Source: JBFMFH01 sp964481395
Lineage (GTDB): Bacteria > Acidobacteriota > Vicinamibacteria > Vicinamibacterales > JAKQTR01
Reading direction: 5' to 3'
NCBI GenBank assembly: GCA_964481395.1
Contig: CAYZYG010000007.1
Location: 14,578 to 78,577 of the forward strand
Length of the DNA: 64,000 bases
In this document: positions 9,885-18,399 of the stretch, one piece after another
How the letters are laid out: the number at the start of each line of letters is the position of its first letter
Numbering within the stretch: the first letter of the stretch is position 1
Notes under the pieces: model-generated
What the model was told of the DNA's origin: nothing
What the model saw: the letters and a program-made list of their open reading frames with translations, nothing else
Database searches by the model: none
Made by a program: the position numbers and the translations under genes

Positions 9885-11649
9885 TGTGGGCGCGCAGGCC
9901 CAGTTCTGACGATCGGCCACCGGCCAGCAGCGGGTTGCGGTACCCGCGGCCGCGAAGCGGACGGCCGGGGCGCTCGTCCGTGATGCGCCCGTCCCGGACG
10001 ACCGGACGGCCGTTGACGATGACGTGGCGGACGCCGACGGAGTAGTGGTTCGGATCCTCGAACGTGGACACGTCCCGAATGGTTGCCGGGTCGAACACGG
10101 TGACGTCGGCCATCATGCCGGGCCTCAGGATGCCGCGGTCATGGAACCCGACGCGGGACGCCGCCTGCGACGTCATCTTGCGGATGGCTTCCTCGAGCGT
10201 GAGCAGTCGCTCGTCGCGGACGTACTTGCCCAGAATGCGGGGGAACGTGCCCCACGCGCGCGGGTGCGAGCGCGACACCGACAGCGGCCCGTCCTCGGCC
10301 TTCGCGCCGGAATCCGTGTCGATCGAGACCAACGGGTGCTTCAGGGCGGCCCGGACGTCATCCTCCGACATGATGGCGATGATGCAGGCCGTGTTGCCGC
10401 CGTCGGCAACCACCAGATCCATCAGGGCGTCGCGCGGATCCTTGCCCATGCGGCGCCCGATCTCCGTGAGGGTCAGCCCCTCGTACTCCCGCAGGCGCTG
10501 ATCGAGCACGGACGACACCATGACGCCGTCGCCCCCGCCGGAGCCGTACCACTGGTTCTCCCAGCCCTCGACGTTCGGGTCGTCCATCTCGCGTCTGATG
10601 CGATCGCGCAGCGCGGGATCCTTCAGGCGCCGGATCATCTCGGCCTCGCTGCCCTCGCGCACCCAGAGAGGCAGGCAGGCGTCGAGGTCGTTCGAGGCGC
10701 GCGTGTACGGATACTGATTCGCGGTGACGTCGAGACCGCGGGCCCGGGCGTCCTCGATGCGGCGCAGCACCTCGGGCATCCTGCCCCAGTTCGCCTTGTA
10801 GGCCGTCTTGATGTGCCAGATCTCCGTCGGGATGTTCGCGCGTTCGGCTACCGCGAACGCCTCATCCATCGACTCGACTATCCGCCCGGACTCCGATCGC
10901 TGGTGCGTGAAATACACGCCCCCGTACCGCCGGGCGACGCGGGCCAGCTCGACGATCTCGTCGGTCGACGCGAAGCGATCTGGCACGTACTGCAGCGACG
11001 TGCTCAGACCGATCGCGCCTTCTTCCATGGCCTGCGCGACGAGGCGCCCCATCTCCTCCAGTTCGTCGGGCGAAGCCGGGCGGTCCTGCCGGCCGATGAC
11101 GTAGTCGCGCACGCCGCCCGCGCCGACGAACGTCGCGATGTTGATGGCGGGCTTCGAGCGTGTCTCGATGCGCTCGAAGTACCCGGCCAGGGTCCGGAAG
11201 TCCGCCACGACGCCGAAGTGATCCCAGCCGGCCTTGGCGGCCTGAATCATGCGATCGTTCAGCGGCGCGATGGACGAGCCCTCGCCGGTCACCTCCGTGG
11301 TGATGCCCTGCATGATTTTCGACGCCGCGCGGCCGTCCACCAGTACGTTGAACTCGGACTGGCCGAGCAGATCGATGAATCCCGGCGCCACCACGAGCCC
11401 CGACGCGTCGATGCGGAGCGTCGCCGGCAGATTCGCGAGGTCACCGATGGCGCGGATGCGGTCGCCGTAGATGCCGAGGTCGGCCCCGACCCACGGCGCG
11501 CCGGTCCCGTCGACGATCCGCCCTCCCGTGATCAGGATGTCGTAGGGTGCCGGGCGACTCTGCGTTGACGCCGCCACGTGGACGAGTAGTACAGCCGGCA
11601 GGCAGGCGGCCAGCAGCGCAAGGCGTCTGGTGCGGGAGCGGTGCGACAT
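9835..11649 (-). CDS. Secreted D-aminoacylase-like amidohydrolase lacking the HxH motif
   Basis: A 604-residue amidohydrolase-superfamily protein of the N-acyl-D-amino-acid deacylase type, with a signal peptide (ALLAACLPAVLLVHVAAS) and strong AAGGAG site before ATG 11649. The barrel is complete: GGRIVDGTG, THQRSE, WHIKTA, DTDSGAKA and the C-terminal GRGYR. The usual metal-binding PGFID-H-x-H is replaced by PGFIDLLGQSEF (residues 89-100), so the first two histidines are absent. The annotated end (SSELGLRAHRRLGCHV...) reads into the inverted-repeat element, so the natural C-terminus may have been near GRGYR. It starts 10 bp after the VWA gene and is probably co-transcribed with it. Confidence 0.82.
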   Translation of the reverse strand: MSHRSRTRRLALLAACLPAVLLVHVAASTQSRPAPYDILITGGRIVDGTGAPWVGADLGIYGDRIRAIGDLANLPATLRIDASGLVVAPGFIDLLGQSEFNVLVDGRAASKIMQGITTEVTGEGSSIAPLNDRMIQAAKAGWDHFGVVADFRTLAGYFERIETRSKPAINIATFVGAGGVRDYVIGRQDRPASPDELEEMGRLVAQAMEEGAIGLSTSLQYVPDRFASTDEIVELARVARRYGGVYFTHQRSESGRIVESMDEAFAVAERANIPTEIWHIKTAYKANWGRMPEVLRRIEDARARGLDVTANQYPYTRASNDLDACLPLWVREGSEAEMIRRLKDPALRDRIRREMDDPNVEGWENQWYGSGGGDGVMVSSVLDQRLREYEGLTLTEIGRRMGKDPRDALMDLVVADGGNTACIIAIMSEDDVRAALKHPLVSIDTDSGAKAEDGPLSVSRSHPRAWGTFPRILGKYVRDERLLTLEEAIRKMTSQAASRVGFHDRGILRPGMMADVTVFDPATIRDVSTFEDPNHYSVGVRHVIVNGRPVVRDGRITDERPGRPLRGRGYRNPLLAGGRSSELGLRAHRRLGCHVRSPARRPSP

Positions 11650-11659
11650 GGGGGACTCC

Positions 11660-12964
11660 TTACTTGATGGCCATCTCGATCTGTTGCCCTTCGGCCAGCG
11701 TGAAGGGCTGCCACTTCCCGCCGATGAGAATCTGGTAGCTGCCGGGCGGCAGCACGAGCGTCGACGACGTGGCCGACACACCACCGGCGTCCCGGCCGTC
11801 TGCGGTCTTCACCGGTGTCGTGCGGATGTCCAGACCCTTGACCGACAGGCTCCCGGGCTTGAGCGTCACGGTCTGGCCCCCGTCGACTCTCACGCCCGAC
11901 CAGACGAGGGGACCGAACGTCACGTCGTAGGTGCCGGGCATCAGCGTCACGGACCTGTCCATGGACGACGCAGCGCCGTGCGAGATGCCCGTTTCACTGT
12001 CCAGCACCCGGTGTCCTCGGAACGATGCGCCCTCGACGACGAGCACGCCGGGTTCGAGTACGGTCGTCTCCTTGGCCTTGACCTCGACGCTCTTCCACCA
12101 CGACTCGCCGAACTTCACGTTGTACAGTCCAGCCGCCAGTCCGATCGTCGTCCCGGTGGCCGATATCTTCCCCGCTTCGGCTCCCGTGGCCGCGTCGACG
12201 ACGACGTGGCCGCTCAGTTCGGCGCCCTTGACCTGGAGCCAGCCGTTGCCCTTGGCCTCGACGTCGATCTTCGTTGCGGTCTGGACCGCCGCCTTGGCAA
12301 TGACCGCGGCGAGCTGATCCGCGTCGGGAGCATCGAAGTACGTGCCGCCCGTCGCCTCCGCGACGCACCGGAGCTGGGCCCGCGCGGCCTTGTCCACGTC
12401 GAATCCAACCGTGTGAATGACCACGCCAGCCCCGGACTTCTGAAGGGCGCGCGCGGTGGCGCACGGGTCGCCATCACAGGTTTCCTTGCCGTCGCTCACG
12501 AGCACGATGGACCGGGCGCCGGTATTGCCGGCGGGGAAGTCCTTCGCCGCGGTTTCGATGACCCGCGTGATAGGCGTGTAGCCCTGGGCCTTCAGCGCCC
12601 GGGCTTTGGCGGTGACGTCACCGCGCACGGCCGAGACATCCGAGAACGGCACGATGAGTTGCGTGTCGCTGCAGTCGTGCTTCTCGCGAGGCGACTGGTG
12701 GCCATAGGCCCGGAAGGCCAGCAGGACTCCATCGGGCAGCGCCGCCAGGAATTTCTCCACGGCGGACCTCGCCGCCTCGATCTTGACCTGCCCTGAGGCG
12801 AGCCTGCCGTGCATGCTGCCCGACGCATCGAGAATGAGCTCGACCGTGCGGGTCGCGGCGCTCGGTGCGGGGGCAGGCGTCTGCGCGGAGGACAGAGATG
12901 CCGCGAGACAGAGACCGAGCGCGGCCAGTCCTGTCGCACCGCATGGACGGGATCCAAATCGCAT
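11660..12964 (-). CDS. Secreted VWA-domain protein with C-terminal beta-repeat domains
   Basis: A 434-residue exported protein with a signal peptide ending near SLSSAQ. Its VWA domain has an intact MIDAS start, D46-x-S48-x-S50 in ILDASGSMHG, and a second acidic motif SDGKETCDGDPC. The C-terminal half contains three similar beta units of about 65 residues, each with an L.PG.Y.V.F type strand, suggesting stacked carbohydrate- or surface-binding folds. It probably mediates metal-dependent protein contacts in the periplasm. Cys pairs around the MIDAS suggest disulfides. It is the upstream gene of a two-gene unit with the amidohydrolase. Binding partner unknown. Confidence 0.8.
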   Translation of the reverse strand: MRFGSRPCGATGLAALGLCLAASLSSAQTPAPAPSAATRTVELILDASGSMHGRLASGQVKIEAARSAVEKFLAALPDGVLLAFRAYGHQSPREKHDCSDTQLIVPFSDVSAVRGDVTAKARALKAQGYTPITRVIETAAKDFPAGNTGARSIVLVSDGKETCDGDPCATARALQKSGAGVVIHTVGFDVDKAARAQLRCVAEATGGTYFDAPDADQLAAVIAKAAVQTATKIDVEAKGNGWLQVKGAELSGHVVVDAATGAEAGKISATGTTIGLAAGLYNVKFGESWWKSVEVKAKETTVLEPGVLVVEGASFRGHRVLDSETGISHGAASSMDRSVTLMPGTYDVTFGPLVWSGVRVDGGQTVTLKPGSLSVKGLDIRTTPVKTADGRDAGGVSATSSTLVLPPGSYQILIGGKWQPFTLAEGQQIEMAIK

Positions 12965-13029
12965 GATAGCCTCCAGGGGGCACGCAATAATGGTGCCGAT
13001 GCTACCACGATGAACGGGGTCATGGACGC

Positions 13030-13350
13030 ATGCACGTGACGGTTCGCCACGGGGTTGGAAGGGCCGAGGCCCGGCGCCGGGTCGATGCGATCGTCGACCG
13101 CCTGATCGCGCGCGACTGGGGAGGGGCCGTGACGGTCGGGCGTCCCGAGCGCTCCTGGGACGGCGAATGCTTGCGGTTTTCCTTCGAGCTGGCGCGCGGG
13201 TTCCTGGCGATGACCATCGCCGGCCATCTGGAGGTCGGCGACGAGTCGGCCACGATTGACGTGGCCATTCCCGGCCTGGTCGAGTCGTTCGTCGGCAGCG
13301 AGCGCATCCGGGCCGTCCTCGAGCGCGAGTTGAGCGCCGCGTTAAAATAG
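13030..13350 (+). CDS. Polyhydroxyalkanoic acid system family protein
   Basis: A 106-residue protein matching the small family named after the PHA granule region of proteobacteria. Features are the amphipathic helix EARRRVDAIVDRLI, the strand FSFELARGFLAMTIAGHLEV and the late helix IRAVLERELSAAL. Length is typical (about 90-110). The molecular function of the family is not established and no PHA synthase lies in the window, so a role in polymer storage is only inherited from the family name. Confidence 0.7.
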   Translation: MHVTVRHGVGRAEARRRVDAIVDRLIARDWGGAVTVGRPERSWDGECLRFSFELARGFLAMTIAGHLEVGDESATIDVAIPGLVESFVGSERIRAVLERELSAALK

Positions 13351-13354
13351 ATGA

Positions 13355-13440
13355 GCGTCAGTTATCAGTGTTCAGTGGGCGGTTCTCAGCAGTATCGTCG
13401 GAGCGAGACCTGGGACCTGGGAACTGAAGACTGCTGAACG
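13355..13440. repeat. Intergenic short-repeat tract (TCAGTTA / CCTGGGA types)
   Basis: The 117-bp spacer before the threonine aldolase gene carries TCAGTTATCAGTGTTCAGT, then ACCTGGGACCTGGGAACTG. Both are degenerate 7-bp tandem motifs like those in other spacers of the window. No promoter stands out. Confidence 0.5.
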
Positions 13441-13467
13441 TCCTCATTGATCCAACGCAGCACACCC

Positions 13468-14523
13468 ATGATCGATCTACGCAGCGACACGCTCTCTCTT
13501 CCGACGCCGGAAATGCTGGCGTCGATGGCGACGGCGAAGCTCGGCGACGACTCGCGCGACGGCGATCCCACGGTCCTGGAACTCGAGGCTGAGGCGGCCA
13601 GGCTCGTCGGGATGGAGTCCGCGGTCTTCACGATCAGCGGCACGATGTCGAACACGCTCGCCATGCGGACGCACGCGGAGCCTGGCGCCGCCGCCATCGT
13701 CGAGGCGAGCGCGCACCTGTACGGCATGGAGTACGGATCGATCGCGGCGGCGTGCGGACTGCTCGTGATGCCCGTGGCCGGCCGCCTCGGAGTTCCCGAT
13801 CCTGATGGGGTGCGATGGGCGCTCAGAAAGGCCGCCGCCGGGTTCCCGGCGCGGGCCCTGCTGTGTCTGGAGAACACCCACAACGCGGCGGGTGGAACGG
13901 TGATGAGCCCGGCCCAGGTCGAGGACCTCGCCGGGATCGCGCGTGCGGCTGGTGTTCCCGTTCATCTGGACGGGGCGCGTCTGTTCAACGCGGCCGTCGC
14001 GCTGGGCGTGGACGCGCGTGAGCTGACGCGCTCGGTCGACTCGGTGTGCTTCTGCCTGTCGAAGGGCCTTTCCGCCCCGGTCGGGTCCCTGCTGTGCGGC
14101 CCGCGCGCATTCATCGACCGGGCCCGCCAGGTTCGGCGCGCGCTCGGCGCGGCCATGCGGCAGGCTGGCGTGATTGCCGCGCCGGGTCTCGTGGCCCTGC
14201 GGACCATGATTCCCCGCCTGCGCGAAGACCATGAGCACGCCCGTATCCTCGCGGAGCGGCTGGGGCGGATCGACGGCGTCCGCCTGGACCTCCAGACCGT
14301 CCAGTCGAACATCGTCAACATGGACGTGGGCGGACTCGGGATCGACGCGGCGACGTTTGCGCGGCACCTGGCCGCGGAGGACGTTCGCGGGCTCCCCGGG
14401 CTGGGGACGAACGTGCGGTTCGTGACCTACCGGGGCATCAGCCGTGCGGACGTGGAACGGGCGGCGGCTGCGGTCGCCGCGGTCGTGGCCGCGCGTCCGT
14501 GGGCGGTCGCGGTGGCCGGGTAG
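13468..14523 (+). CDS. ltaE: Low-specificity L-threonine aldolase
   Basis: A 351-residue PLP fold-type I enzyme that cleaves L-threonine or allo-threonine to glycine and acetaldehyde. It opens with the family hallmark MIDLRSDTLSLPTPEM, has GDDSRDGDPTVLELE, the HLDGARLFNA motif and the PLP lysine K199 in FCLSKGLSAPVGS. Length is typical. ATG 13468 is used; an upstream in-frame TTG would add only seven residues lacking family similarity. The next gene starts 3 bp after the stop, so the two are probably co-transcribed. Confidence 0.93.
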   Translation: MIDLRSDTLSLPTPEMLASMATAKLGDDSRDGDPTVLELEAEAARLVGMESAVFTISGTMSNTLAMRTHAEPGAAAIVEASAHLYGMEYGSIAAACGLLVMPVAGRLGVPDPDGVRWALRKAAAGFPARALLCLENTHNAAGGTVMSPAQVEDLAGIARAAGVPVHLDGARLFNAAVALGVDARELTRSVDSVCFCLSKGLSAPVGSLLCGPRAFIDRARQVRRALGAAMRQAGVIAAPGLVALRTMIPRLREDHEHARILAERLGRIDGVRLDLQTVQSNIVNMDVGGLGIDAATFARHLAAEDVRGLPGLGTNVRFVTYRGISRADVERAAAAVAAVVAARPWAVAVAG

Positions 14524-14525
14524 CC

Positions 14526-15302
14526 GTGGCGGGGGCGGCTGCTCCATCCGGCGTTCGCGCGGTCCTGTTCGACCTCGACGACACGCTGTTCGACCACTCT
14601 GCCTGTACTCGCGTCGCCTTGCGTGCGATTCAGCGGGCGTTTCCGGTCTTCGCGGCATGGCCGTTCGACGACTTCGAACGGCGGCACGCGGCGCTCCTCG
14701 AACTTCTGCACGTCGAGGTGCTGGCCGGGCGATCGACGGTGGATGACGCCCGCCTCGAGCGATTCGGCCGGCTGGCCGCCGAGGCGGGGGACGACGCGGA
14801 TGCCGTGCGCGCGCCGGAGATCGCCCGCGCGTACCGAGACGCCTACGTCGCGTCGTGGGGACCGGTGCCCGGTGCGCGTGAACTGCTGAGTACGCTGCAC
14901 GGCCGCGTCGGTCTCGGCATCGTCACGAACAACGTCGTCACCGAACAGCGCCAGAAGATCGAGGCGTGCGGCTTCTCGACCCTGGTGCATGCCGTCGTCA
15001 TCTCCGAGGAGGTCGGCATCGCCAAGCCGGACCCGCGCATCTTCAACGAGTGCCTGCGGCGACTCGGCGTCGATGCCGAGGAGGCGGTCATGGTGGGAGA
15101 CAGCTGGCCATCGGACATCGTCGGCGCCCGCGCGGCCGGCCTGCGCCCGGTCTGGTTCAATCCCGCCGGCGCCCCGGTTCCAGACGGTTCCGACATCACG
15201 CAACTGGCCTCCCTCGAACCCGCCGACGCCGTGACGTCGGTGCTGCTGCGCGCGTCGCTGCGGAGGGACGCGGCGTCGGGATGGGGAGAGGGGACCCCAT
15301 AA
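14526..15302 (+). CDS. HAD-superfamily hydrolase (YjjG-like phosphatase)
   Basis: A 258-residue phosphatase of the haloacid dehalogenase family. The catalytic motif is FDLDDTLF with nucleophile D16 and acid D18. Motif II is IVTNN, the lysine is in IAKPDPRIF, and motif IV is MVGDSWPSD. The helical cap between motifs I and II places it near YjjG-type nucleotidases. GTG 14526, 3 bp after the threonine aldolase stop, is the first start that does not overlap the previous gene. The true substrate is unknown, but the following gene is also a nucleotide-type hydrolase, which suggests nucleotide salvage or house-cleaning. Confidence 0.85.
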   Translation: MAGAAAPSGVRAVLFDLDDTLFDHSACTRVALRAIQRAFPVFAAWPFDDFERRHAALLELLHVEVLAGRSTVDDARLERFGRLAAEAGDDADAVRAPEIARAYRDAYVASWGPVPGARELLSTLHGRVGLGIVTNNVVTEQRQKIEACGFSTLVHAVVISEEVGIAKPDPRIFNECLRRLGVDAEEAVMVGDSWPSDIVGARAAGLRPVWFNPAGAPVPDGSDITQLASLEPADAVTSVLLRASLRRDAASGWGEGTP

Positions 15303-15303
15303 C

Positions 15304-15331
15304 CGATCCCCGGTCCCCGATCCCCGGTCCC
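15304..15331. repeat. Four 7-bp repeats (CGATCCC / CGGTCCC)
   Basis: Four exact heptamer units alternate CGATCCC and CGGTCCC in the 36-bp spacer before the DNPH1-like gene and take the place of a normal ribosome-binding site. They are the complement form of the GGGATCC family seen at 33829, 35962, 36506 and 46794. Confidence 0.75.
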
Positions 15332-15338
15332 TGTTCGC

Positions 15339-15767
15339 ATGCGCATCTACCTCGCCTGCACCGTTCGCGGAGACCGCACCAGCCTCGAAGCGGTGCGCCA
15401 CATTCACCGGTGGCTGATAGCCCGGGGGCACGAGGTGCTGACCGCGCACCTGCTCGCCGACGACGTCGAGGCCGCGGAAGCCGGGAACACCGATGCGGGG
15501 GTCTACCTGCGTGACGTGGCGTGGGTCGAATCGGCGGACGTGGTGATTGCCGAGGCGTCGGGATCGTCCTACGGCGTGGGATTCGAAGTCGGCTACACGC
15601 TTGGACGGGCGCCGCATTCGGGACAGCGCGTATGCGTGCTGTATCGCGCCGACCGCCACGACACGATCTCGCGCCTGATCACCGGGCTCACGAGCGCGCA
15701 CGGGCGCGTCAGTTCGTACACGACGATGGAAGAGATCGACGCGATTCTGGCCCGCTGCGTCGGGTAG
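15339..15767 (+). CDS. 2'-deoxynucleoside 5'-phosphate N-hydrolase (DNPH1/Rcl-like)
   Basis: A 142-residue member of the nucleoside 2-deoxyribosyltransferase fold. The start RIYLACTVRGDRTS, the helix around LIARGHEVLTAHL, D59 in LRDV and E83 in GVGFEVGYTLG line up with the Rcl/DNPH1 subfamily, which hydrolyses deoxynucleoside monophosphates to base and deoxyribose 5-phosphate. E83 would be the nucleophile. With the HAD phosphatase just upstream, it may remove unwanted deoxynucleotides. A transferase rather than hydrolase reaction cannot be excluded. The spacer to the HAD gene consists of 7-bp repeats. Confidence 0.8.
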   Translation: MRIYLACTVRGDRTSLEAVRHIHRWLIARGHEVLTAHLLADDVEAAEAGNTDAGVYLRDVAWVESADVVIAEASGSSYGVGFEVGYTLGRAPHSGQRVCVLYRADRHDTISRLITGLTSAHGRVSSYTTMEEIDAILARCVG

Positions 15768-15785
15768 AGGTCGGGAGCAGGCCGA

Positions 15786-16829
15786 TCAGCGAAAGGCCGT
15801 GGGCCCCGGCGACGGGTACGGCACCTCGTAGAGCTCTCGGATCGCGTCGAAGAACACGTCCGCCACCAGCGCGTAGCCGGCCTCGGTGAGGTGCAGCCCG
15901 TCCATACCCACGAGCGTTCTCGTGTCGGTCGGGAAGGCCGCGTACAGATCGACCAGCGTCACCCGCTCGCTGGCGGCAAGTGCCGCGATCCGCGAGTTGA
16001 GGGCCGGCACCCAGTCGGCCGCCGCGCCGCGGTTGGGGGTCCCTCCCTTGCGCTGGGGCGGGTGTGTGGCCAGCAGCACGCGCACACCCATCTCCTTGGA
16101 GATCTCGACCTGGTCGCGAAGGCCGCCGATGATGATCGGCAGCGCTTCTTTCTCGAGGCACTCGTCGAGGTCGAAGTTGAAGTCGATCCTGTCCCGGCAG
16201 GCGAGGAGGTCGTTGGCGCCTTCCCAGAGCATCACGACGTCCGGGGCGTTCTGACTCAGCGAACCCCGCAGGCGGGCTGAGCCGACATCGACGAACTCGC
16301 CCGGCCACCCGTCGTTGTAGACGACTGTCGTCTGGTCGAGATACCGGGCCGACAGCAACTGGCCGAGCTTGAACGGGTACGACTCGGGCGACTGAATCAG
16401 CACGAACGGGGCGGGTGAGACGGTGCCGGCTGTCATGCTGTCACCGAAGCCGAGGAAGCGCCCGACCGCAATCTGCGGGACCCACGTCACCGTGACCTGG
16501 AACGAGCACGTGGCCGTGCGGGCAGCGGCATCGACCGCCTGGCAGGCGACAGGCGTCGAGCCCGGAGCGAACGGCGAGCCCGACGACGGAGTACACGCGA
16601 TCGCGTACGGGGCCGATCCGCCAGCTGCGGTCGGATCCGCCCATGTGACCACGGCCGGCTGGTTGTTGCGGGACGTGCCGGTTGGCGCGCTGGGGCACGT
16701 CAGCGTCAGGGCCGGGACGGGCGGCGGCGTCGGCGGGCCCGGGGTCGGGCCGCTCGGCGTTGAGCCTCCGCACGCCGACAGACCAATTGCGCACACGAGC
16801 GCGGGGTAGGCTCGCCAGAGCGACCGCAT
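15786..16829 (-). CDS. SGNH/GDSL-type esterase lipoprotein with HYR domain
   Basis: A 347-residue lipoprotein. ATG 16829 gives a lipoprotein signal with lipobox LSAC (Cys20), followed by a Pro-rich linker, a HYR-like beta sandwich with paired cysteines (about 38-116) and an SGNH hydrolase domain. The nucleophile is S131 in FLGFGDSMTAG; WEGANDLLAC supplies the GxND block and MDGLHLTEAGY carries the Asp/His pair. It is predicted to be an outer-membrane- or periplasm-anchored esterase, perhaps on acylated glycans. HYR domains usually serve adhesion. It faces the DNPH1-like gene tail to tail. Confidence 0.85.
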   Translation of the reverse strand: MRSLWRAYPALVCAIGLSACGGSTPSGPTPGPPTPPPVPALTLTCPSAPTGTSRNNQPAVVTWADPTAAGGSAPYAIACTPSSGSPFAPGSTPVACQAVDAAARTATCSFQVTVTWVPQIAVGRFLGFGDSMTAGTVSPAPFVLIQSPESYPFKLGQLLSARYLDQTTVVYNDGWPGEFVDVGSARLRGSLSQNAPDVVMLWEGANDLLACRDRIDFNFDLDECLEKEALPIIIGGLRDQVEISKEMGVRVLLATHPPQRKGGTPNRGAAADWVPALNSRIAALAASERVTLVDLYAAFPTDTRTLVGMDGLHLTEAGYALVADVFFDAIRELYEVPYPSPGPTAFR

Positions 16830-16866
16830 AAACACCTCATTGTAGACCAGGCGGCGGGCGACCGGC

Positions 16867-16893
16867 GGCCCTTCGGCTTCGCTCAGGGCAGGC
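16867..16893. repeat. Dispersed hairpin repeat (CCTTCGGCTTCGCTCAGG type)
   Basis: CCCTTCGGCTTCGCTCAGGG forms a small hairpin, followed by a CAGG repeat tract. Related sequences lie near 31012-31090 and 34889-34943. This type of intergenic palindrome is widespread in bacterial and metagenome-derived genomes. Confidence 0.6.
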
Positions 16894-16961
16894 AGGCGAC
16901 AAGGGGACGGGACAGGACCGGCGGGTGCAAGATGGGTTTGGCCGGCGCGAGTGCCACGAAT

Positions 16962-17004
16962 GGGGACTGGGGACTTCATATCTGGCCCCCGGCCCCCGGT
17001 CCCT
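16962..17004. repeat. 7-bp repeats downstream of tupC
   Basis: GGGGACT occurs twice (16962-16975), then GGCCCCC, GGCCCCC and GGTCCCT (16984-17004). The G-rich and C-rich halves can pair into an imperfect hairpin ending 1 bp before the tupC stop, so they may act as the operon terminator. Confidence 0.5.
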
Positions 17005-17005
17005 G

Positions 17006-17731
17006 TCAGTACACGATTTCCCCAGCCAGAAACGCCCTCGTACGGGGATCGCGAGGCGACTCGAAGAACTCGGCGGTTGCGCCAATCTCGACCGGCTTTC
17101 CGTCGAGCAGCAGCATGGTGCGGTGGGCCAGGCGTCGCGCTTCGTGCGTGTTGTGCGTGACCAGCACGATCGTGCGGCCCGCCTGCTGTTGCTCGCGAAT
17201 GAGCGACTCGATCAGCGACACGTTCCCAGGATCGAGGTTCGCCGCGGGTTCGTCGAGCAGCAGCACATCGGGCTCGGTCGCGATGGCTCTCGCCATCGCC
17301 ACGCGCTGCACCTCGCCGCCCGACAGGCTGCGGGCCCGGGCACCGGCAAGCCGCGACAGGGCGACCCGCCCCAGCAACCCGTCCACCAGTGCGTCGTTGC
17401 GCCGCGCCCGCAACCGCAGGCCGAACGCCACGTTGTCGCGCACGCTGCGGTCGAGCATGATCGGACGCTGGAACACCGTCGTGATCCGGCGGACCTGCTC
17501 TGCGGGCGCCGGCGCCACGATTGGGAGGCCGTCGAAGCGCACGACGCCTTCGCTCGGCCGTTCGATCAGTTGGAGCAGGCGAAGGAGCGTGCTCTTGCCC
17601 GCCCCGCTCGGCCCGACGAGCGCGAGCGTCTCGCCGCGGACCACCGACAAGGCCGGCACGTCCAGGACGGTCCGAGTCCCATAGCGGTGCCGGATCCCCG
17701 ACAGTTCGAAGACGCTGCTGCCTGTCGTCAC
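17006..17731 (-). CDS. tupC: Tungstate/molybdate ABC importer ATPase (TupC-like)
   Basis: A 241-residue ABC ATPase: Walker A GPSGAGKSTLL, Q-loop TTVFQRPIML, signature SLSGGEVQRVAMARA, Walker B VLLLDEPAANLD and switch VLVTHNTHEA. It lacks the extra C-terminal regulatory domain of ModC, as TupC proteins do. It should energise oxyanion uptake through the permease whose gene it overlaps by 4 bp. The start is GTG at 17731, inside the permease stop. It is the last gene of a six-gene minus-strand unit that begins with a molybdopterin oxidoreductase. The metal assignment rests mainly on the TupA-like binding domain. Confidence 0.85.
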   Translation of the reverse strand: MTTGSSVFELSGIRHRYGTRTVLDVPALSVVRGETLALVGPSGAGKSTLLRLLQLIERPSEGVVRFDGLPIVAPAPAEQVRRITTVFQRPIMLDRSVRDNVAFGLRLRARRNDALVDGLLGRVALSRLAGARARSLSGGEVQRVAMARAIATEPDVLLLDEPAANLDPGNVSLIESLIREQQQAGRTIVLVTHNTHEARRLAHRTMLLLDGKPVEIGATAEFFESPRDPRTRAFLAGEIVY

Positions 17732-18387
17732 GGCCGCGACCGTCCCTGAAGCTGGATCAGCGCCGCGTTGGCGCCGAGCGTCAGCAGAATGAGCACCACT
17801 CCCAGAGCCATCGCGAACGCGAAGTCACCCTGTCGTGTGTGCAGCACGATCGCCGTCGTCAGGACGCGGGTGCTCCCCTCGATGTTGCCGCCGACGAGCA
17901 TGACCGCGCCGACCTCCGAGATGATGCCGCCGAAGGCGGCGACGATGGCGGCGGTGACGCCGATGCGGGCCTCCCTGAGCACCGTCCAGGCGAGCTGGCG
18001 GCGGGTCGCCCCCAACGCCCTGACCTGGAGGCGCAGGTCCCGGTCGACGGATTCAACCGATGTCATCGTGAGCGCCGTCACGAGCGGGAACGCGAGAATC
18101 GTCTGGGCCGCGATCATGGCCGAGGGCGTGAACAACCACGCGAGCGAGCCCAGCGGGCCGCTGCGCGAGAGGGCCATGTAGACGAAGAGCCCCACAACCA
18201 CCGGTGGCAGGCCCATGCCCGTGTAGAGGATGAGCGACACAATCCGCCGGCCGCGGAACTTCGCCATGCCGAGCAGCGAACCGAGGGGGACCCCGGCGAG
18301 CGTCGCCAGCAGCAGGGCTGCGCCCGTGACCCGGAACGTCAGGGCGACGATCTCGACGAGCGCCGGGTCGGTGAAGATGCTGGCCAC
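17728..18387 (-). CDS. tupB: Tungstate/molybdate ABC importer permease (TupB-like)
   Basis: A 219-residue inner-membrane protein with about five transmembrane segments, including LTFRVTGAALLLATLAGVPL and VSLILYTGMGLPPVVVGLFV. The coupling-loop motif QVRALGATRRQLAWTV, positioned to contact the ATPase, and EVGAVMLVGGN are conserved in TupB/WtpB permeases. GTG start at 18387, 12 bp after the binding-protein stop, and a 4-bp overlap with tupC, so translation is probably coupled. It moves the oxyanion delivered by the fused binding protein into the cytoplasm. Confidence 0.87.
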   Translation of the reverse strand: MASIFTDPALVEIVALTFRVTGAALLLATLAGVPLGSLLGMAKFRGRRIVSLILYTGMGLPPVVVGLFVYMALSRSGPLGSLAWLFTPSAMIAAQTILAFPLVTALTMTSVESVDRDLRLQVRALGATRRQLAWTVLREARIGVTAAIVAAFGGIISEVGAVMLVGGNIEGSTRVLTTAIVLHTRQGDFAFAMALGVVLILLTLGANAALIQLQGRSRP

Positions 18388-18399
18388 TGGCGGATGCCG

